Assembly: GCF_000715075.1 (NCBI RefSeq)
Contig: NC_134102.1
Location: forward strand, 102,708,501 to 102,772,500
Reading direction: 5' to 3'
DNA from: Nicotiana tabacum
Lineage: Eukaryota > Streptophyta > Magnoliopsida > Solanales > Solanaceae
Length of the DNA: 64,000 bases
Made by a program: the position numbers and the translations under genes
Notes under the pieces: generated by a model
Database searches by the model: none
What the model was told of the DNA's origin: nothing
Seen by the model: only the letters and a program-made list of their open reading frames with translations
Shown here: piece by piece, positions 46,931 through 58,125 of the stretch
How positions within the stretch are numbered: the stretch's first letter is position 1
Layout: every line of letters begins with the position of its first letter

Positions 46931-47815
46931 TAAATACGCAGCTCAAACAAATGAATATAATAGTTACAACACGAAACCTATAATTTAGACTAAGTACAAG
47001 TCAAGTAAGAAGCAAGATTCTTCTAAACATGCTGCAAATAGTTCAAATATGCAATCAGGACACGTAGGCATGCTATTCTAGGCTAACAGGATAACTACAG
47101 ATGCTAGTATATTCAGATAAGATGAAAATATGCTATTTCTCGGTAAAAATCAGGTTTTCCCACAAATAGCCCGTGTACGCACTCGTCACCTCGCGTACAC
47201 GACGCTCAAATATCACAACAATATCAAATCCTAAGGGGATCCCCCCCTCCCCTCCCACCACCACCACAAAGTTACACAAGCCACTTACCTCGAACCAAGC
47301 TCAATCAATATGTAACAATGCCTTTTACACAAATATCCGGCTCTGAATGACCCAAATCTAGCCTAAATCAATTACATACCATAAATACAACTATAAGAAA
47401 TTAATCTAATTAATGAAATCAAAGCTAAAATAAGAAATTAGAAAATTACCCCAAAAAGTCTCTTCGGGTCCACGTCTTGAAATTGGGTAAAAGTCACAAA
47501 ATATGAACACAAATTCACTCATAAGTTCACTCATACCAAAATTACTCAAATCTGATACCAAAATCTCGATCAAAATCCCAAAGTTCGGCCTAAGAACTTT
47601 TCTCAACCTTTCCCCAAATTCTCAACCCCAAGTCCGAAATAAAATGGAGAAGACAACTATAGATTAATGGAATACAACCAAAAATGAGTTAGGAATCATT
47701 ACCCAAAAACTTCCTCTGAAAAACCCACGAAAAATTGCCAAATCCCGAGCTCTCAAGTCCAAAAATGAAGAATGAAATCAAACCCTCGCACTTAGCCCTT
47801 TTTCTGCCAAAGATC

Positions 47816-48083
47816 TCGCTTATGCGATCCTTCAACCACATCTGCGAAAATACCATCACAGGTGCGAAAATTACTTAAGGGGGACTGGGTCCGCCTCTGC
47901 GAACAAAGGCCGCATCTACGGGCCCGCACCTGCGCTCCTCTTCCGCGTGTCCGCTTCTCGCTCCTCTTCCGCGTGTCCGCTTCTGCGGATCTATCACTGC
48001 ACCTGTGGCCCCAGCTTGACAGGTCCTAAACTACTTCTGCGGCTCCATAGCCGCTTCTGCGGCCCAAAGTGCGCAGGTGCGAT
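47816..48083. repeat. Array of CGCTTNTGCG and CGCANNTGCG palindromes
   Basis: Units include CGCTTATGCG, CGCACCTGCG, CGCTTCTGCG (repeated) and decayed CGCATCTACG. A 23-bp piece around 'cgctcctcttccgcgtgtc' is repeated directly near 47930-47980. About 680 bp from the sense LTR start. Confidence 0.88.
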
Positions 48084-48987
48084 TACACCAGGTACAACAG
48101 CTTTAGCAATTGCATAAGTCCCAAACTCAATCCATTAAGCATTCGAAACACACCCGAGGCCCCCGAGACCTCAACCAAACATACCAACCAGTCCTAAAAC
48201 ACCATACGGACTTAGTTGAGCCCTCAAACCACATCAAACAACGCTAAATCACTTATCATCCTCCGATTCAAACTTAAAGAACTTGAAACTTCCAAATTCG
48301 ACAATCGATGCCTAAACCAACCAAACCACGTCCGATTGACCCCAAATTTTGCACACAGGTCATATTCAACCCTACAAACCTACTCCAACTTCCAGAATTG
48401 GGATCTGATCCCGATATAAAAAATTCTACTACTGGTCAAAATCTCCAAAACTTCGACTTTCGCCATTTCAAGCCTAAATGAGCTACATACCTCCAAAACA
48501 CTATCCGGACATGCCTCTAAGTCCAAAATCACCTAACGGAGCTAACGAAATTGACAGAACTCTATTCCGAAGTCGTCTTCACATAGTTATGACTACTGTC
48601 CAAAACCTAAGGCTTAAACCTCCATTTAGGGACTAAGTGTCCCAAAACACTCCAAAAATCAAAACGGAACCTCCCGGCAAGTCACAATAGCAGAAATAGA
48701 TATGGGAGAAGTAATTAATAGGAGATCGAGGCTATAACTCTCAAAATGATCGGCCGGGTCGTTACAATTTTATACGGACCTACAAAGTGTAAAATTTCTT
48801 GCTATAGTGATATCACTTGCTCGTCTCGGGGCCGTGGTTTTTCTCTTATTCAAAAGGGTTTTCCACATAAAAATCTTGGTGTCATTGTCAATATTTCATT
48901 CATCTTAATTACAGTATCTCGGTGCTACGTTATTATTTTATTTTTATTACTGTGAATATTATTTCTGTAGGGGTTATTTCCAACAAC

Positions 48988-49002
48988 TGGTATCAAAGCA
49001 CA
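48988..49002 (+). other. Primer binding site of the Tnt1-like element
   Basis: TGGTATCAAAGCACA follows the 5' LTR end (CCAACA at 48985) after two bases. It is the Met-tRNA primer site with A for G in the GAGC word. Confidence 0.88.
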
Positions 49003-49079
49003 TGTTCTGCTCATTCATAGAAATACTATTCACTATCGGTAGTATTATACTCAGTGAAAAATAAAAATTTACGGAGTAA

Positions 49080-49948
49080 GTACGAGGTAGCAAAATTTAA
49101 CGGAGATAGAAGTTTCTCAACATGGCAAAAGAAGGATGATGGATCTTCTCATCCAACAAGGTTTACACAAAGTACTAGATGCTGATACTAAAATGCCTGA
49201 TACCATGAAAGTTGAAGATTGGGCTAACTTGGATGAAAGGGTTGCTAGTGCAATCAGGTTGCACTTATAAGATGATGTGGTAAATAACATCATTGATGAA
49301 GACACCGCATGTGGCATTTAGACAAGGTTGGAAAGCCTATAAATGTCCAAAACACTGACAAATAAATTGTACCTGAAGAAGTAGTTATACGCCCTACACA
49401 TCGGTGAAGGTACGAATTTTTTATCTCATTTAAATATGTTTAACGGGCTAATCACACAACTCGCCAACCTCAGAGTGAAAATTGAGGAAGAAGATAAAGC
49501 CATTTTGCTATTGAACGCGTTGTCATCTTCGTACGATAATTTGGCAACAACCATCCTGCATGGTAAGACTACCATTGAGTTGAAAGATGCCGCATCAGCT
49601 CTTCTACTCAATGAGAAGATGAGAAAGAAGCCTGAAAATCAAAGACATGCTATCATCACAGAAGGTAGAGGCAGGAGTTATCAAAGGAATTCGAGCAACT
49701 ATGGTAGATCCGGAGCTCGTGGGAAGTCTAAGAACCGATCCAAATCAAGAGCTAGAAATTGCTACAATTGTGATCAACCAGGTCACTTCAAAAGAGATTG
49801 CCCAAATCCAAGGAAGGGCAAAGATGAAACTAGTGGCCAGAAGAATGATGACAACACAGTCGCCATGGTGCAAAACAATGATAATGTTGTCCTCTTTATA
49901 AACGAGGAAGACGAATGCATGCACTTATCAGGTCCAGAGTCGGAATGA
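49080..49948 (+). pseudogene. Tnt1-like gag with CCHC zinc knuckle
   Basis: Frames show SKYEVAKFNGDRSFSTWQK, then after a shift LLIQQGLHKVLDADTKMPD and KLYLKK, with three stops between 49260 and 49390. The longest open part (49436-49948) has FNGLITQLANLRVKIEEED, KTTIELKDAASALLL, a basic RGRSYQRNSSNYGRSGARG stretch and CYNCDQPGHFKRDC (CX2CX4HX4C). The normal start codon is not intact. Confidence 0.92.
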
Positions 49949-50340
49949 GTGGTTGATACAGCAACATCTTACTATGCCACACTGGTAAGAGATATTTTTT
50001 GCAGATATGTATCAGGTGATTTCGGCACTGTGAGAATGAGTAACACAAGTTACTCAAAGAATGCGAGGATTGGTGACATTTGTATCAAGACAAATGTCGG
50101 ATGCACATCGGTTTTAAATGACGTGCGACATGTACTTGATTTGCAGATGAACTTGATCTTGGAAATTGCTTTAGACTGAGATCGATACGAGAACTATTTT
50201 GCAAATCAAAAGTGGAGACACACCAAGGGATTATTGGTGATTGCAAAGGGAGCTGCTCGTGGAACGTTGTACATGACAAATGCAGAAATATGCCAAGGTG
50301 AATTGAACGCGGCACAAGATGAGATTTCTGCATATTTGTA
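49949..50340 (+). pseudogene. Tnt1-like protease region
   Basis: WVVDTATSYYATLVRDIF follows gag directly; the copia protease core is D-S/T-G/A, here DTAT. TSVLNDVRHVLDLQMNLI is the usual flanking motif. A TGA stop at 50177-50179 and further stops near 50339 end the frame. Confidence 0.85.
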
Positions 50341-51056
50341 GCACAAATGAATGGGTCATATGAGTGAGAAGGGATTGCAGATTCTTGCCAAGAAATTACT
50401 CATTTCTTATGCAAAAGGTACAACGGTTAAACCTTGTGACTACTGTTTATTTGGTAAGCAGCATAGAGTCTCATTTCAGATATCGTCAGAAAGAAAATTG
50501 AATATATTTGATTTGGTATATTCTGATATTTGTGGTCCAATGGAAATTGAATCAATGGGCGGTAACAAATATTTTGTTACTTTTATTGATGATGCTTCAC
50601 AAAAATTATGGGTTTATATTTTGAAAACCAAAGATCAGGTATTTCAAGTTTTCCAAAAGTTTCATGCTCTTGTGGAAAAGGGAGACTGGCCAAAAGCTAA
50701 AGCGTCTCCGAAGTGGCAATGGAGGTGAGTACACTTCAAGGGAATTTGAAGAGTACTATTCGAGCCATGGGATCAGACATGAAAAGACAGTTCCTGGAAC
50801 CCCACAGCACAATGGCGTAGCCGAAAGAATGAACCGCACCATAGTGGAGAAGGTGAGAAGCATGCCCAAAATGGCTAAACTGCCTAAATCATTCTGGGAT
50901 GAAGCAATTCAGATAGCATGTTACCTGATCAATAGGAGTCCATTAGTTCCGTTGGTGTTTGACATCCCAGAGAGAGTTTGGACCAAAAAGAAGGTGTCCT
51001 ACTCGCATATGAAGTTGTTCGGTTGTAAAACTTTTGCACATGTACCAAAAGAGTAG
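50340..51056 (+). pseudogene. Tnt1-like integrase, second catalytic Asp changed to Gly
   Basis: KPCDYCLFGKQHRVSF is the CC half of the zinc finger; DLVYSDICGPMEIES has the first catalytic Asp. A frameshift near 50680 leads to KLKRLRSGNGGEYTSREF, where the family has RSDNGG, so the second catalytic residue is Gly. PQHNGVAERMNRTIVEK keeps the Glu. YSHMKLFGCKTFAHVPKE and a stop follow. Confidence 0.93.
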
Positions 51057-51079
51057 AGAACAAAGCTGGATGATAAATA

Positions 51080-52214
51080 TGTTCCTTACATATTCATTGG
51101 ATATGGAGATGAAGAGTTTGGATACAGATTGTGGGATCCTGTAAAGAAGAAGGTAATCAGAAGCAGAGATGTAGTCTTCCGAGAAAGTGAAGTTGGAACT
51201 GCTAATGATATGTTAGAAAAGGCCAAGAATGGTATAATTCCTAACCTTATTACTATTCCTTCTACTTCTAACAATCCCACAAGTGTAGAAAGTAGGTCCG
51301 ACGAGGTTGCCGAGCAGGGGGAGCAAATTGATAATAATGTCGAGCAAGTGGAGCACCCCACTCAAGGAGAAGAACAACCTCAACATCTGAGGAGATCAGA
51401 AAGGCCAAGGGTAGAGTCATGCAGGTACCCTGCCACAGAGTATGTCCTAATCAATGATGAGGGGGAGCCAGAAAGTCTTAAAGAGGTGTTGTCCCATCCA
51501 AAAAATAACCAGTGGATGAAAGCTATGCAAGAAGAGATGTAATCTCTACAGAAACATGGCACGTACAAGCTGGTTGAACTTCTAAAGGGCAAAAGACCAC
51601 TCAAATACAAATGGGTCTTTAAACTCAAGAAAGATGGAAATGGCAAGCTGGTAAGATACAAAGCTCGATTAGTGGTAAAAGTCTTCGAGCAGAAGAAAGG
51701 TATTGATTTTGACAAAATTTTCTCACCCGTTGTCAAAATGACTTATATTCAAACAATCTTGAGCTTAGCAGCTAGCCTAGATCTTGAAGTTGAGCAGTTG
51801 GACATGAAAACTGTATTTCTTCACGGAGATTTAGAAGAGGAGATCTATATAGAGCAACCAGAAGGATTTGAAGTAGTTGAAAGGAAACACATGGTGTGCA
51901 AATTGAATAAGAGTCTTTATGGATTGAAGCAGGCACCAAGGCAGTGATACATGAAGTTTGACTCATTCATGAAAAGTCAAACATACATAAAGACCTATTC
52001 TGATCCATGTGTATACTTCAAAAGATTTTCTGAGAATAACTTTATTATATTGTTGTTGTATGGAGATGACATGTTAATTGTAGGAAAAGACAAGGGGCTT
52101 ATTGCAAAGTTGAAGGGAGATCTGTCCAAGTCAGTTGATATGAAGGGTTTGGGCCTGGCACAACAAATTTTGGGTATGAAGATAGTTCGAGAGCGAACAA
52201 GCAGAAAGTTGTGA
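51080..52214 (+). pseudogene. Tnt1-like reverse transcriptase
   Basis: After a linker (GYRLWDPVKKKVIRSRDVVF, GEEQPQHLRRSERPRV) the RT begins at WMKAMQEEM, with a TAA at 51540. Motifs: YKWVFKLKKDGNGKLVRYKARLV split by one gap, EVEQLDMKTVFLHGDLEEEIY (first Asp) and [14 protein letters not shown] followed by a TGA in place of Trp. LLLYGDDMLIVGKD follows, where the usual YVDD has Gly for Val. IVRERTSRKL precedes another TGA at 52212-52214. Confidence 0.93.
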
Positions 52215-53030
52215 CTGCCTCAGGAGAAGTACATTGAAAGTGTACTAGAACACTTCAACATGAAGAATGCTAAGCCAGTCAGCACACCTCTTGCTAGTCA
52301 TCTAAAGTTGAGCAAGAGGATGTGTCCTACAACAGTGAAAGAGAAATGGAACATAGCTAGAGTTCCTTATTCTTCAGTAGTAGGAAGCTTGATGTATGCA
52401 ATGGTATGTACCATACCTGATATTGCTCATGTAGTTGGTGTTGTTAGCAGATTCCTTGAAAATCCTGAAAAGTAACATTGGGAAACAAGTCAAGTGGATA
52501 CTCATGTACCTAAGAGGTACTGTAGGAGATTGCTTTTATTTTGGAGGATCTGATCCAATCTTGAAGGACTATACGGATGTCGATATGGCAGGTGATCTTA
52601 ATAATCGTAAATCTACTACAGGATACTTGTTCACATTTTCAGGGGGAGATATATCATGACAGTCGAAGTTGCAGAAGTGTGTTGCAACTCTCTACAACTG
52701 AAGCAGAGTATATTGTCGTTACTGAAGCTGGCAAGGAGATGATTTGGCTGAAACGGTTCCTTCGAGAGCTTGGATTACATCAAAATGAGTATGCCGTCTA
52801 TTGTGACAGTCAAAGTGCAATAGACCTGAGCAAAAACACCATGTATCATTCAAGGACATAGCATATCGTCGTGAGATAGCACTGGATTTAAGAAAGGATA
52901 GAGGATGGATCTATGCAGGTCAAGAAGATCTATACAAGTGAGAATCCTTCGGATATGTTGACCAAGGTAGTACCAAGAGACAAGTTTGAGTTATGCAAAG
53001 ACCTTGTCGGCATGCACTCAAACTAGAATC
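52215..53030 (+). pseudogene. Tnt1-like RT end and RNase H
   Basis: KYIESVLEHFNMKNAKPVST, YSSVVGSLMYAMVCTIPDIAH, then DYTDVDMAGDLNNRKSTTGY (catalytic Asp) and, in another frame, LSTTEAEYIVVTEAGKEMIW (Glu) and YAVYCDSQSAIDLSKNTMYH (Asp). ENPSDMLTKVVPRDKFELCK leads to the expected C-terminal end near 53025. Catalytic residues survive but at least two frameshifts and several stops separate them. Confidence 0.92.
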
Positions 53031-53059
53031 TCCGGTGTTACCTCCTTCATGTGAATGGG

Positions 53060-53075
53060 ACTGGAGAGGGAGATT
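53060..53075 (+). other. Polypurine tract of the Tnt1-like element
   Basis: GGAGAGGGAGAT lies immediately before the 3' LTR (TGTGGGG at 53076). Confidence 0.88.
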
Positions 53076-53643
53076 TGTGGGGTCCATCCCATGATTTAAG
53101 GCCTTTGATAAAGACTTCTAAGTCTTTTTCTTTGAATTGGCAGGCACCGTTTCTGAATTGTCAATAATTGAAGGAAAATGTCAAATATAGTAGGCGTGAG
53201 AGAGTGAGGCTCCGCCTATAAAAGGAGAGCTTCGGCTCTCATTTCTACACACCAATCTCAAAGGAAAAATATATATCTGAGAGTTAGAAAGAAAGAGCAA
53301 GGTTTCACAGACATGGTATAAGAAAATAGTCTGTGAGAAAAATAGAGAGTGAGCGATATTGTAGTGAGGTGAGAATATCAAAAGATGGTTATTTCTTTTG
53401 AGTATTATAATGGTCTTTGGAATATTTTACTCGGACCTACAAAGTGTAAAATTTCTTGTTATAGTGATATCACTTGCTCGTCTCGGGACCGTGAATTTTT
53501 CCTTATTTAAAAGGATTTTCCACGTAAAAATCTTGGTGTCATTATCACTATTTTATTCTTGTTAATTACCGTATCTCGGTACTATATTATTATTTCACTT
53601 TTATTAATATAAATATTATTTATGTACGAGGTTATTTCCAACA
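53076..53643 (+). repeat. 3' LTR of the Tnt1-like element
   Basis: 568 bp, intact, with TATAAAA at 53217-53223. Compared with the 5' LTR it shows many substitutions and a few indels, so the copy is old. Confidence 0.94.
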
Positions 53644-53680
53644 TCAACTTAATGCACCATTCTGCCTTTTAAAACAATTT
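53644..53680 (+). mobile_element. TS-type SINE, 3' part
   Basis: TCAAC is the right TSD copy; CTTAATGCACCATTCTGCC continues the SINE left at 45742, matching the usual 'gcttagtgcaccgggctgccctttt' order with changes. Confidence 0.75.
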
Positions 53681-53826
53681 TTTCTCGATGTCAGAAAGGC
53701 ATTGATTAAACAATGGGATATCTTGTCTTTTCATTATGCCTTTCTCTAAACACAATCTATACCAATAGACACTTTATGCTCTCTTTCTCTTTGCGTATCC
53801 TTTTCCTGAGGAGATAAACTTTGGGA

Positions 53827-54225
53827 TCAACTCCCTTTAATCTTTATCCCAAGTAAAGTATTTTCTATCTGCCATTGTAGATTCCAGAAGATTTTCATGA
53901 TAAATGGTCCACGGATTTTGCATTTCTTGAATAAAGTAGGTATCCTAGTCGGACACTGGATCGCTAGCTTCAGACCTGGAGAATGTGATGTTGGGTCCGA
54001 ACTTGATGAACTAACTGGCCGCTCCTCATAATTTACAGTTCCATATCTTTTTCTCAAAATCGTGGTACAACAAAGTTTAGACATAACTTACAATAGTAAG
54101 AAGTATTATATTTGTCATCTCTATCAGTGACAGAATGAAGCTCTAGAAGTGCTGCTTCATCAACAAATAGATTTGCAGATTTCAACACTACAGATAAGAG
54201 AAATGAAATGAAATCTCATATTGCA
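53827..54225 (-). pseudogene. Possible fragment of an unidentified gene (two exon-like blocks)
   Basis: On the minus strand TTATCTGTAG at about 54200 could be an acceptor. It is followed by a frame reading VLKSANLFVDEAALLELHSV, then TDRDDKYNTSYY and a perfect donor GTAAGT (about 54093-54098). Further on, a frame reads KKRYGTVNYEERPVSSSSSD and continues SPGLKLAIQC to a stop at 53827. The composition is protein-like and unlike the surrounding repeats, but I do not recognise a family, and no promoter or further exons are seen. It may be a truncated gene, or chance. Confidence 0.3.
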
Positions 54226-54622
54226 GTACAACTAATTGGGAACTAATGATTGTTCAGTATACTACCGTGTGTGGAACCTGGAAAGTGGAAACTTAGTTAT
54301 ATATTTGAGGAGTGAAAGGAGTCAAGAACACAAATCTTTTCCATATAAAGGGTTTACGTAATATGATAGAAAAATTTAGATAATTCAAGACGAAAATATA
54401 TATACATCCGGAAGAACTTTTTTTTTGTTCCTTTTAACCCTGCAGCATTGTTGTCAGCAAATTGATCTTCTTTTGGAAGCACAACACAAGTATTTGAACA
54501 CTTTCAGTATAAAAGTTGTCTAATTCTGCTTGATCTGCTTTTGCAGCTGAAGCTTTAAGGCAATATTAGCAGAAACTTCTTCCTCTTTTTTCTTCTCCAA
54601 AAAGTCATACAAGGGCACTTAA

Positions 54623-54745
54623 TTCAACAACAACAACAATCCAGTAAAATCTCATAAGTATAGTTTGGAAAGGGTAGTGTGTACTCAGACCTTATCCCTA
54701 CTCGAGCGGATAGAGAGGTTGTTTCCGAAAGACCTTCGGGTCAAG
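54623..54745 (-). mobile_element. TS-type SINE, partial
   Basis: The plus strand begins CAACAACAACAACAATCC, the reverse of the (TTG)n tail. It continues 'gggtagtgtgtactcagaccttatccctac', then 'agagaggttgtttccgaaagaccttcgggtc', matching the reverse of the SINE body word by word. The tRNA-like head is missing. Confidence 0.85.
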
Positions 54746-54962
54746 TGCCTTTAGTTCATGAAGAGCAATTCCGTTTTCAAAAGAAATAAAATTGATCTTA
54801 AGAGTTTACAATTTTCTGGACCTCTCCACCGGTTTATTAAATATTCAAATTCTTTCACATATGTTGCACAAGGTGATGTTTTTGTTGGACCATCAATTCA
54901 GATTTGAACTCTCGTTGTTGTATAATATTGCAAGCTAAAAGACATGTATGAATTATGAAGTT

Positions 54963-55243
54963 ACTCTTATCATTTGGTAGGATGTATAAGATCAATACTA
55001 AATATTAGTAATGCTGTGATTATAAGTTATGTTGGGATTGTTTCTTATTTGACTGTTTGGTTTGATGTATTAAAATTAACATGCATTGCATAATTTTTCA
55101 AATGAACTATTTCGTCCACATTAATTCTTTAGCTTTGTTCATCCGAAAGGGGCAGTTTTACATAGGTTGAAAATCAGGGATTAATAATATCAAAACTAAT
55201 ACATATATTATTTTTCCTAATACATCCTACCAAATAGCCCCTT
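54963..55243. mobile_element. MITE-like element with ATTTGGTAGGATGTAT inverted ends
   Basis: The left end ATTTGGTAGGATGTATAAG is matched by the right end CTAATACATCCTACCAAATAG in inverse orientation, 280 bp apart. Inside is AT-rich with no coding frame. Flanking TTA words would fit a Tourist/PIF-Harbinger type, but the exact ends are uncertain. Confidence 0.65.
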
Positions 55244-56005
55244 ATTATAACACTGATCAAACTCCTCTTGGTCCTGGCCTAAATTCGTCTCTGTCCCTCA
55301 CATTTGGTCTATCTTTATTTGATAGAAATTGATAAGAAATGACCCAAACCAAAACGCATGAATAAGGTCTAAGAAGAACAAATCTCATGAGGCATTGTCG
55401 TTATGGCGATAACGTTTACACATCAGCATTGAGTATTTGAATTGCACCTCTGAAATTCTGGTACAATTTTCTCAAAGATCCAATCTTCACTAAAGAAGAA
55501 GGAAAATAAATAAAAATTGTAGTTGCATTCTCGTTTTTTACTAAACAATCTTCTTATATATGGATACACTTGAGAAAGAAAAAAAGAAGAAATTATCTCA
55601 TAAGGTTTATGTAAAGCTTATTCACATCATTATATTTGTATTGAGACTTATAAAATGCAACCCAATTCAATCTCTCACCAACATATTAATGCTAAGGAGA
55701 AAAAAGAAAAGCTTAGGAGAGAGACAGGAAAGCTCAAGCTAAAATTTATTATTTGGTAATAATCAAACATCACATCCTTTATATTTTATGGAAAAGGTTC
55801 TAACTTCTCATGTATTAGTTAAATCCCTTAATTAACATTTGGAAAATATATGCCTCTACAATAGCCTGGAATATTCATGCCAAAAAGAGATTTGAAACTT
55901 TATAACCATTTACAAGTAAAATAATCCTTATGCACAAATGAATTTCTTGTTGAAAATTTAATGTAGGTACTATTGGACGGTGTTTGATGAGAGACATGTC
56001 AAATG
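55244..56005. other. AT-rich intergenic DNA, no gene recognised
   Basis: Short Lys-rich frames (for example near 55560) are AT-rich chance frames with no family resemblance. Confidence 0.5.
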
Positions 56006-56756
56006 AAGGCTCATTTAAAGAACAAGGAGCTAATTATAGAGTTGTTTCACTTTAAAGAACAAGAAGCAAATGCACTCTCTTTTAAAATCTCAAACATTTT
56101 ATTTTAACTTTTATCGTTTTGCGTGCACAGTCCAAGAGGCTTTTTATGTTAAAAATTGATAAAATGTGAAATTTTACCTTAAAGATCCATTTTGAGATGA
56201 CTTTGGTCAATGTTTAGAGAAAACGGAACCGGATCCGTATTTTGACAATGCTGGTGGGTCCGTATCGTGATTTGGGACTTGGGCGTATGCCCGGAATTGA
56301 ATTCGGAGGTCCATAGCTCGAGTTATCACATTTTGTCGAAAAATTTAAAGTTTAAAGGTTTAATGAATTTAAAGATTTGATCAAGGTTTGACTTTATTAC
56401 TACGGGGACCGAATTTTAGTTTTGGAGCTTGGTATATGTTCATTACTATATTTATGACTTGTCTGCAAAATTTGATGAAAAACAGAGTTGGTTTGACGTG
56501 ATTCGGACGTCGGGTTGTTAAAATAGAAATTTTAAAGTTTCATTGAAAATTTTATTTGATTTGGTGTCTGATTCGTAGTTTTAGGTGTTATTTTGGCGAT
56601 TTGATCGCGCAAGCGAGTTCGTATGAGGTTTTTGGACTTGTGTGCATATTTGGTTTGGAGCCCCGAGGGCTCGGGTGAGTTTTGGATAGGCTACGGAAGG
56701 ATTTTGGACTAAGAATCATAACTGAAGCTTTTGTGCTTATGGTGTGTGCTACAGAC

Positions 56757-57021
56757 TTCGCATTTGCGAAGAAACTATCGCATTTGCGAGCCTGGGCACT
56801 GCTGGGGTCCTCGCATTTGCGAACTTGCCATTTTCACTTTTGCGAAGGCAGAGTCGCATTTGCGACTCAGCATATTATTGATGATCTTTGCATTTGCGTA
56901 GAACAGGTCCGCATTTGCGAGGGCATCAGGGTTCGCATTTGCGACCAATTTATCACAATTGCGATTACTGAAATTCTGAGAGGAGTTCGCAAGTGCGACC
57001 TTTTTCTCGCAATTGCGACAT
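56757..57021. repeat. Array of CGCATTTGCG palindromes
   Basis: About nine copies of TCGCATTTGCGAA or decayed forms (CACAATTGCG, CGCAAGTGCG, CGCAATTGCG), 15-35 bp apart, about 745 bp from the inferred sense LTR start. Confidence 0.92.
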
Positions 57022-57904
57022 CTGCAGCTGGGTAAAAGCTGAGTTAGACGGGATTTTTCTCATTCTTTCAAATTTCCAAACTTAAAAACCTTAAAGACGA
57101 TCTTTCCAAGAGCTCTTCTTCCCCAATTCATTGGTAAGTGATTCTAACATACTTTCTTTCAATTACCCATTATATTTTATAGGATTTTAACCTAAAATCT
57201 AGGATTTTTCATGATAGAAATTGGGGATTTGGGTAGAATTAGAGATTTTTTGTAAAATTGGAATTTAGACCTCAAATTGAGGTCGGATTTCGAAACAAAT
57301 TGTATAACCGGACTCGGAGGTGAATGGGTAATCGGGTTTTGGTCCGAATTTCTGGTTTGGACTAAGCGAGCCTGGGAGTTGACTTTTGTTGACTTTTTCA
57401 ATAATGACCTAAATTGAACCTTTCTCATTCGTGGGTAGTTCTTAAGGCTTATTTTGAATTGTTAGTTGATAATTTGCTAGATTTAGTTGGCTTGGAGGCT
57501 TGTTCGAAAGGCAAAGCCGTGGTTGAGCTTTGAGTTAATTTTTAGAGTGAGGTAAGTGTCGTGGTTAACCTTGACTTGAGAGATTAGGACTTGTTTGCTT
57601 ATTTGCTACGTGTTTAAATGTTGAGTACAACGTATATTTGAGGTGACGAGTACTTATGCGTTGTTGTTGGGTTAAAGCATGCGGTTGAAACTTGTTTCTC
57701 GTGATTTATTTCCTCGTTTGATTATGATATCCATGTCTAGACTAATTTATCACTTAATTGGTCATTCTTTCCGCATTTATGAAGTATTTGTGATAATGAA
57801 ATATTATTGGAAGTTGAGGCTCGGTAGTGTAGAAACATTATTGATATAAGGTTTATTCTTGATTGTTCTTTCTCCCAAATATTTATATTTATTGCTTCAT
57901 GGTA

Positions 57905-58125
57905 AGGGAGAGAGTGTTAATGCACGAAGGATGATGTCGTGCCGATTATTATTTTATTTGTTGATATATATATAGTGAGGAAGAGAGTTAAAGCACGAAG
58001 GGTGATGTCGTGCTGTATTTATCATTTTATGGAGAGATTGAGAGTAAAAGCACAAAGGGTGATGTCGTGCCATTATTACTGTTTCATGGTGAGGTTGAGG
58101 GTAAAAGCACGAAGGGTGATACCGT
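57905..58125. repeat. LTR minisatellite, about 57-bp monomers with GCACGA...TCGTGC hairpin
   Basis: Four monomers contain GCACGAAGGGTGATGTCGTG plus C, a 6-bp stem around a 9-nt loop, followed by 'catttattattttatgg' and 'gagagtaaaa'. The last monomer has a compensating-looking change, ACCGTGC. Confidence 0.9.

Larger units (their letters stand above)
46087..48771 (-). mobile_element. Solo chromovirus LTR (46092-48766) inside the Tnt1-like 5' LTR, TSD ATTTT
   Basis: Starts TGTCACGACCC at 46092, ends GGGTCGTTACA at 48766, with perfect ATTTT duplications on both sides (46087-46091, 48767-48771). 2675 bp. It carries the CGAGG/CCTCG minisatellite, ACTTACCTC at 47283-47291 and a CGCANNTGCG-type array at 47816-48083. 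It must be younger than the Tnt1-like copy. Confidence 0.96.
45743..53643 (+). mobile_element. Tnt1: Decayed Tnt1-like Ty1/copia element inserted in a SINE
   Basis: LTRs begin TGTGGGGTCCATCCC and end TTATTTCCAACA. The 5' LTR (45743-48985) is split by a chromovirus solo LTR at 46092-48766; its two pieces add up to about the 568 bp of the 3' LTR (53076-53643). The encoded gag, integrase, RT and RNase H agree, over long stretches, with the tobacco Tnt1 polyprotein as I know it. The TSD is GCAAC on the left and TCAAC on the right (one mismatch), and both fit the interrupted SINE. Stops, frameshifts and altered catalytic residues show it is dead. Confidence 0.92.

Noticed and set aside
46584..46950. 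Two minus-strand frames with LLLRLRGG and FETTRRFLG repeats
   Set aside because: The 48-bp minisatellite period is a multiple of three, so any frame through it repeats; it is in the LTR and no start or family supports it.
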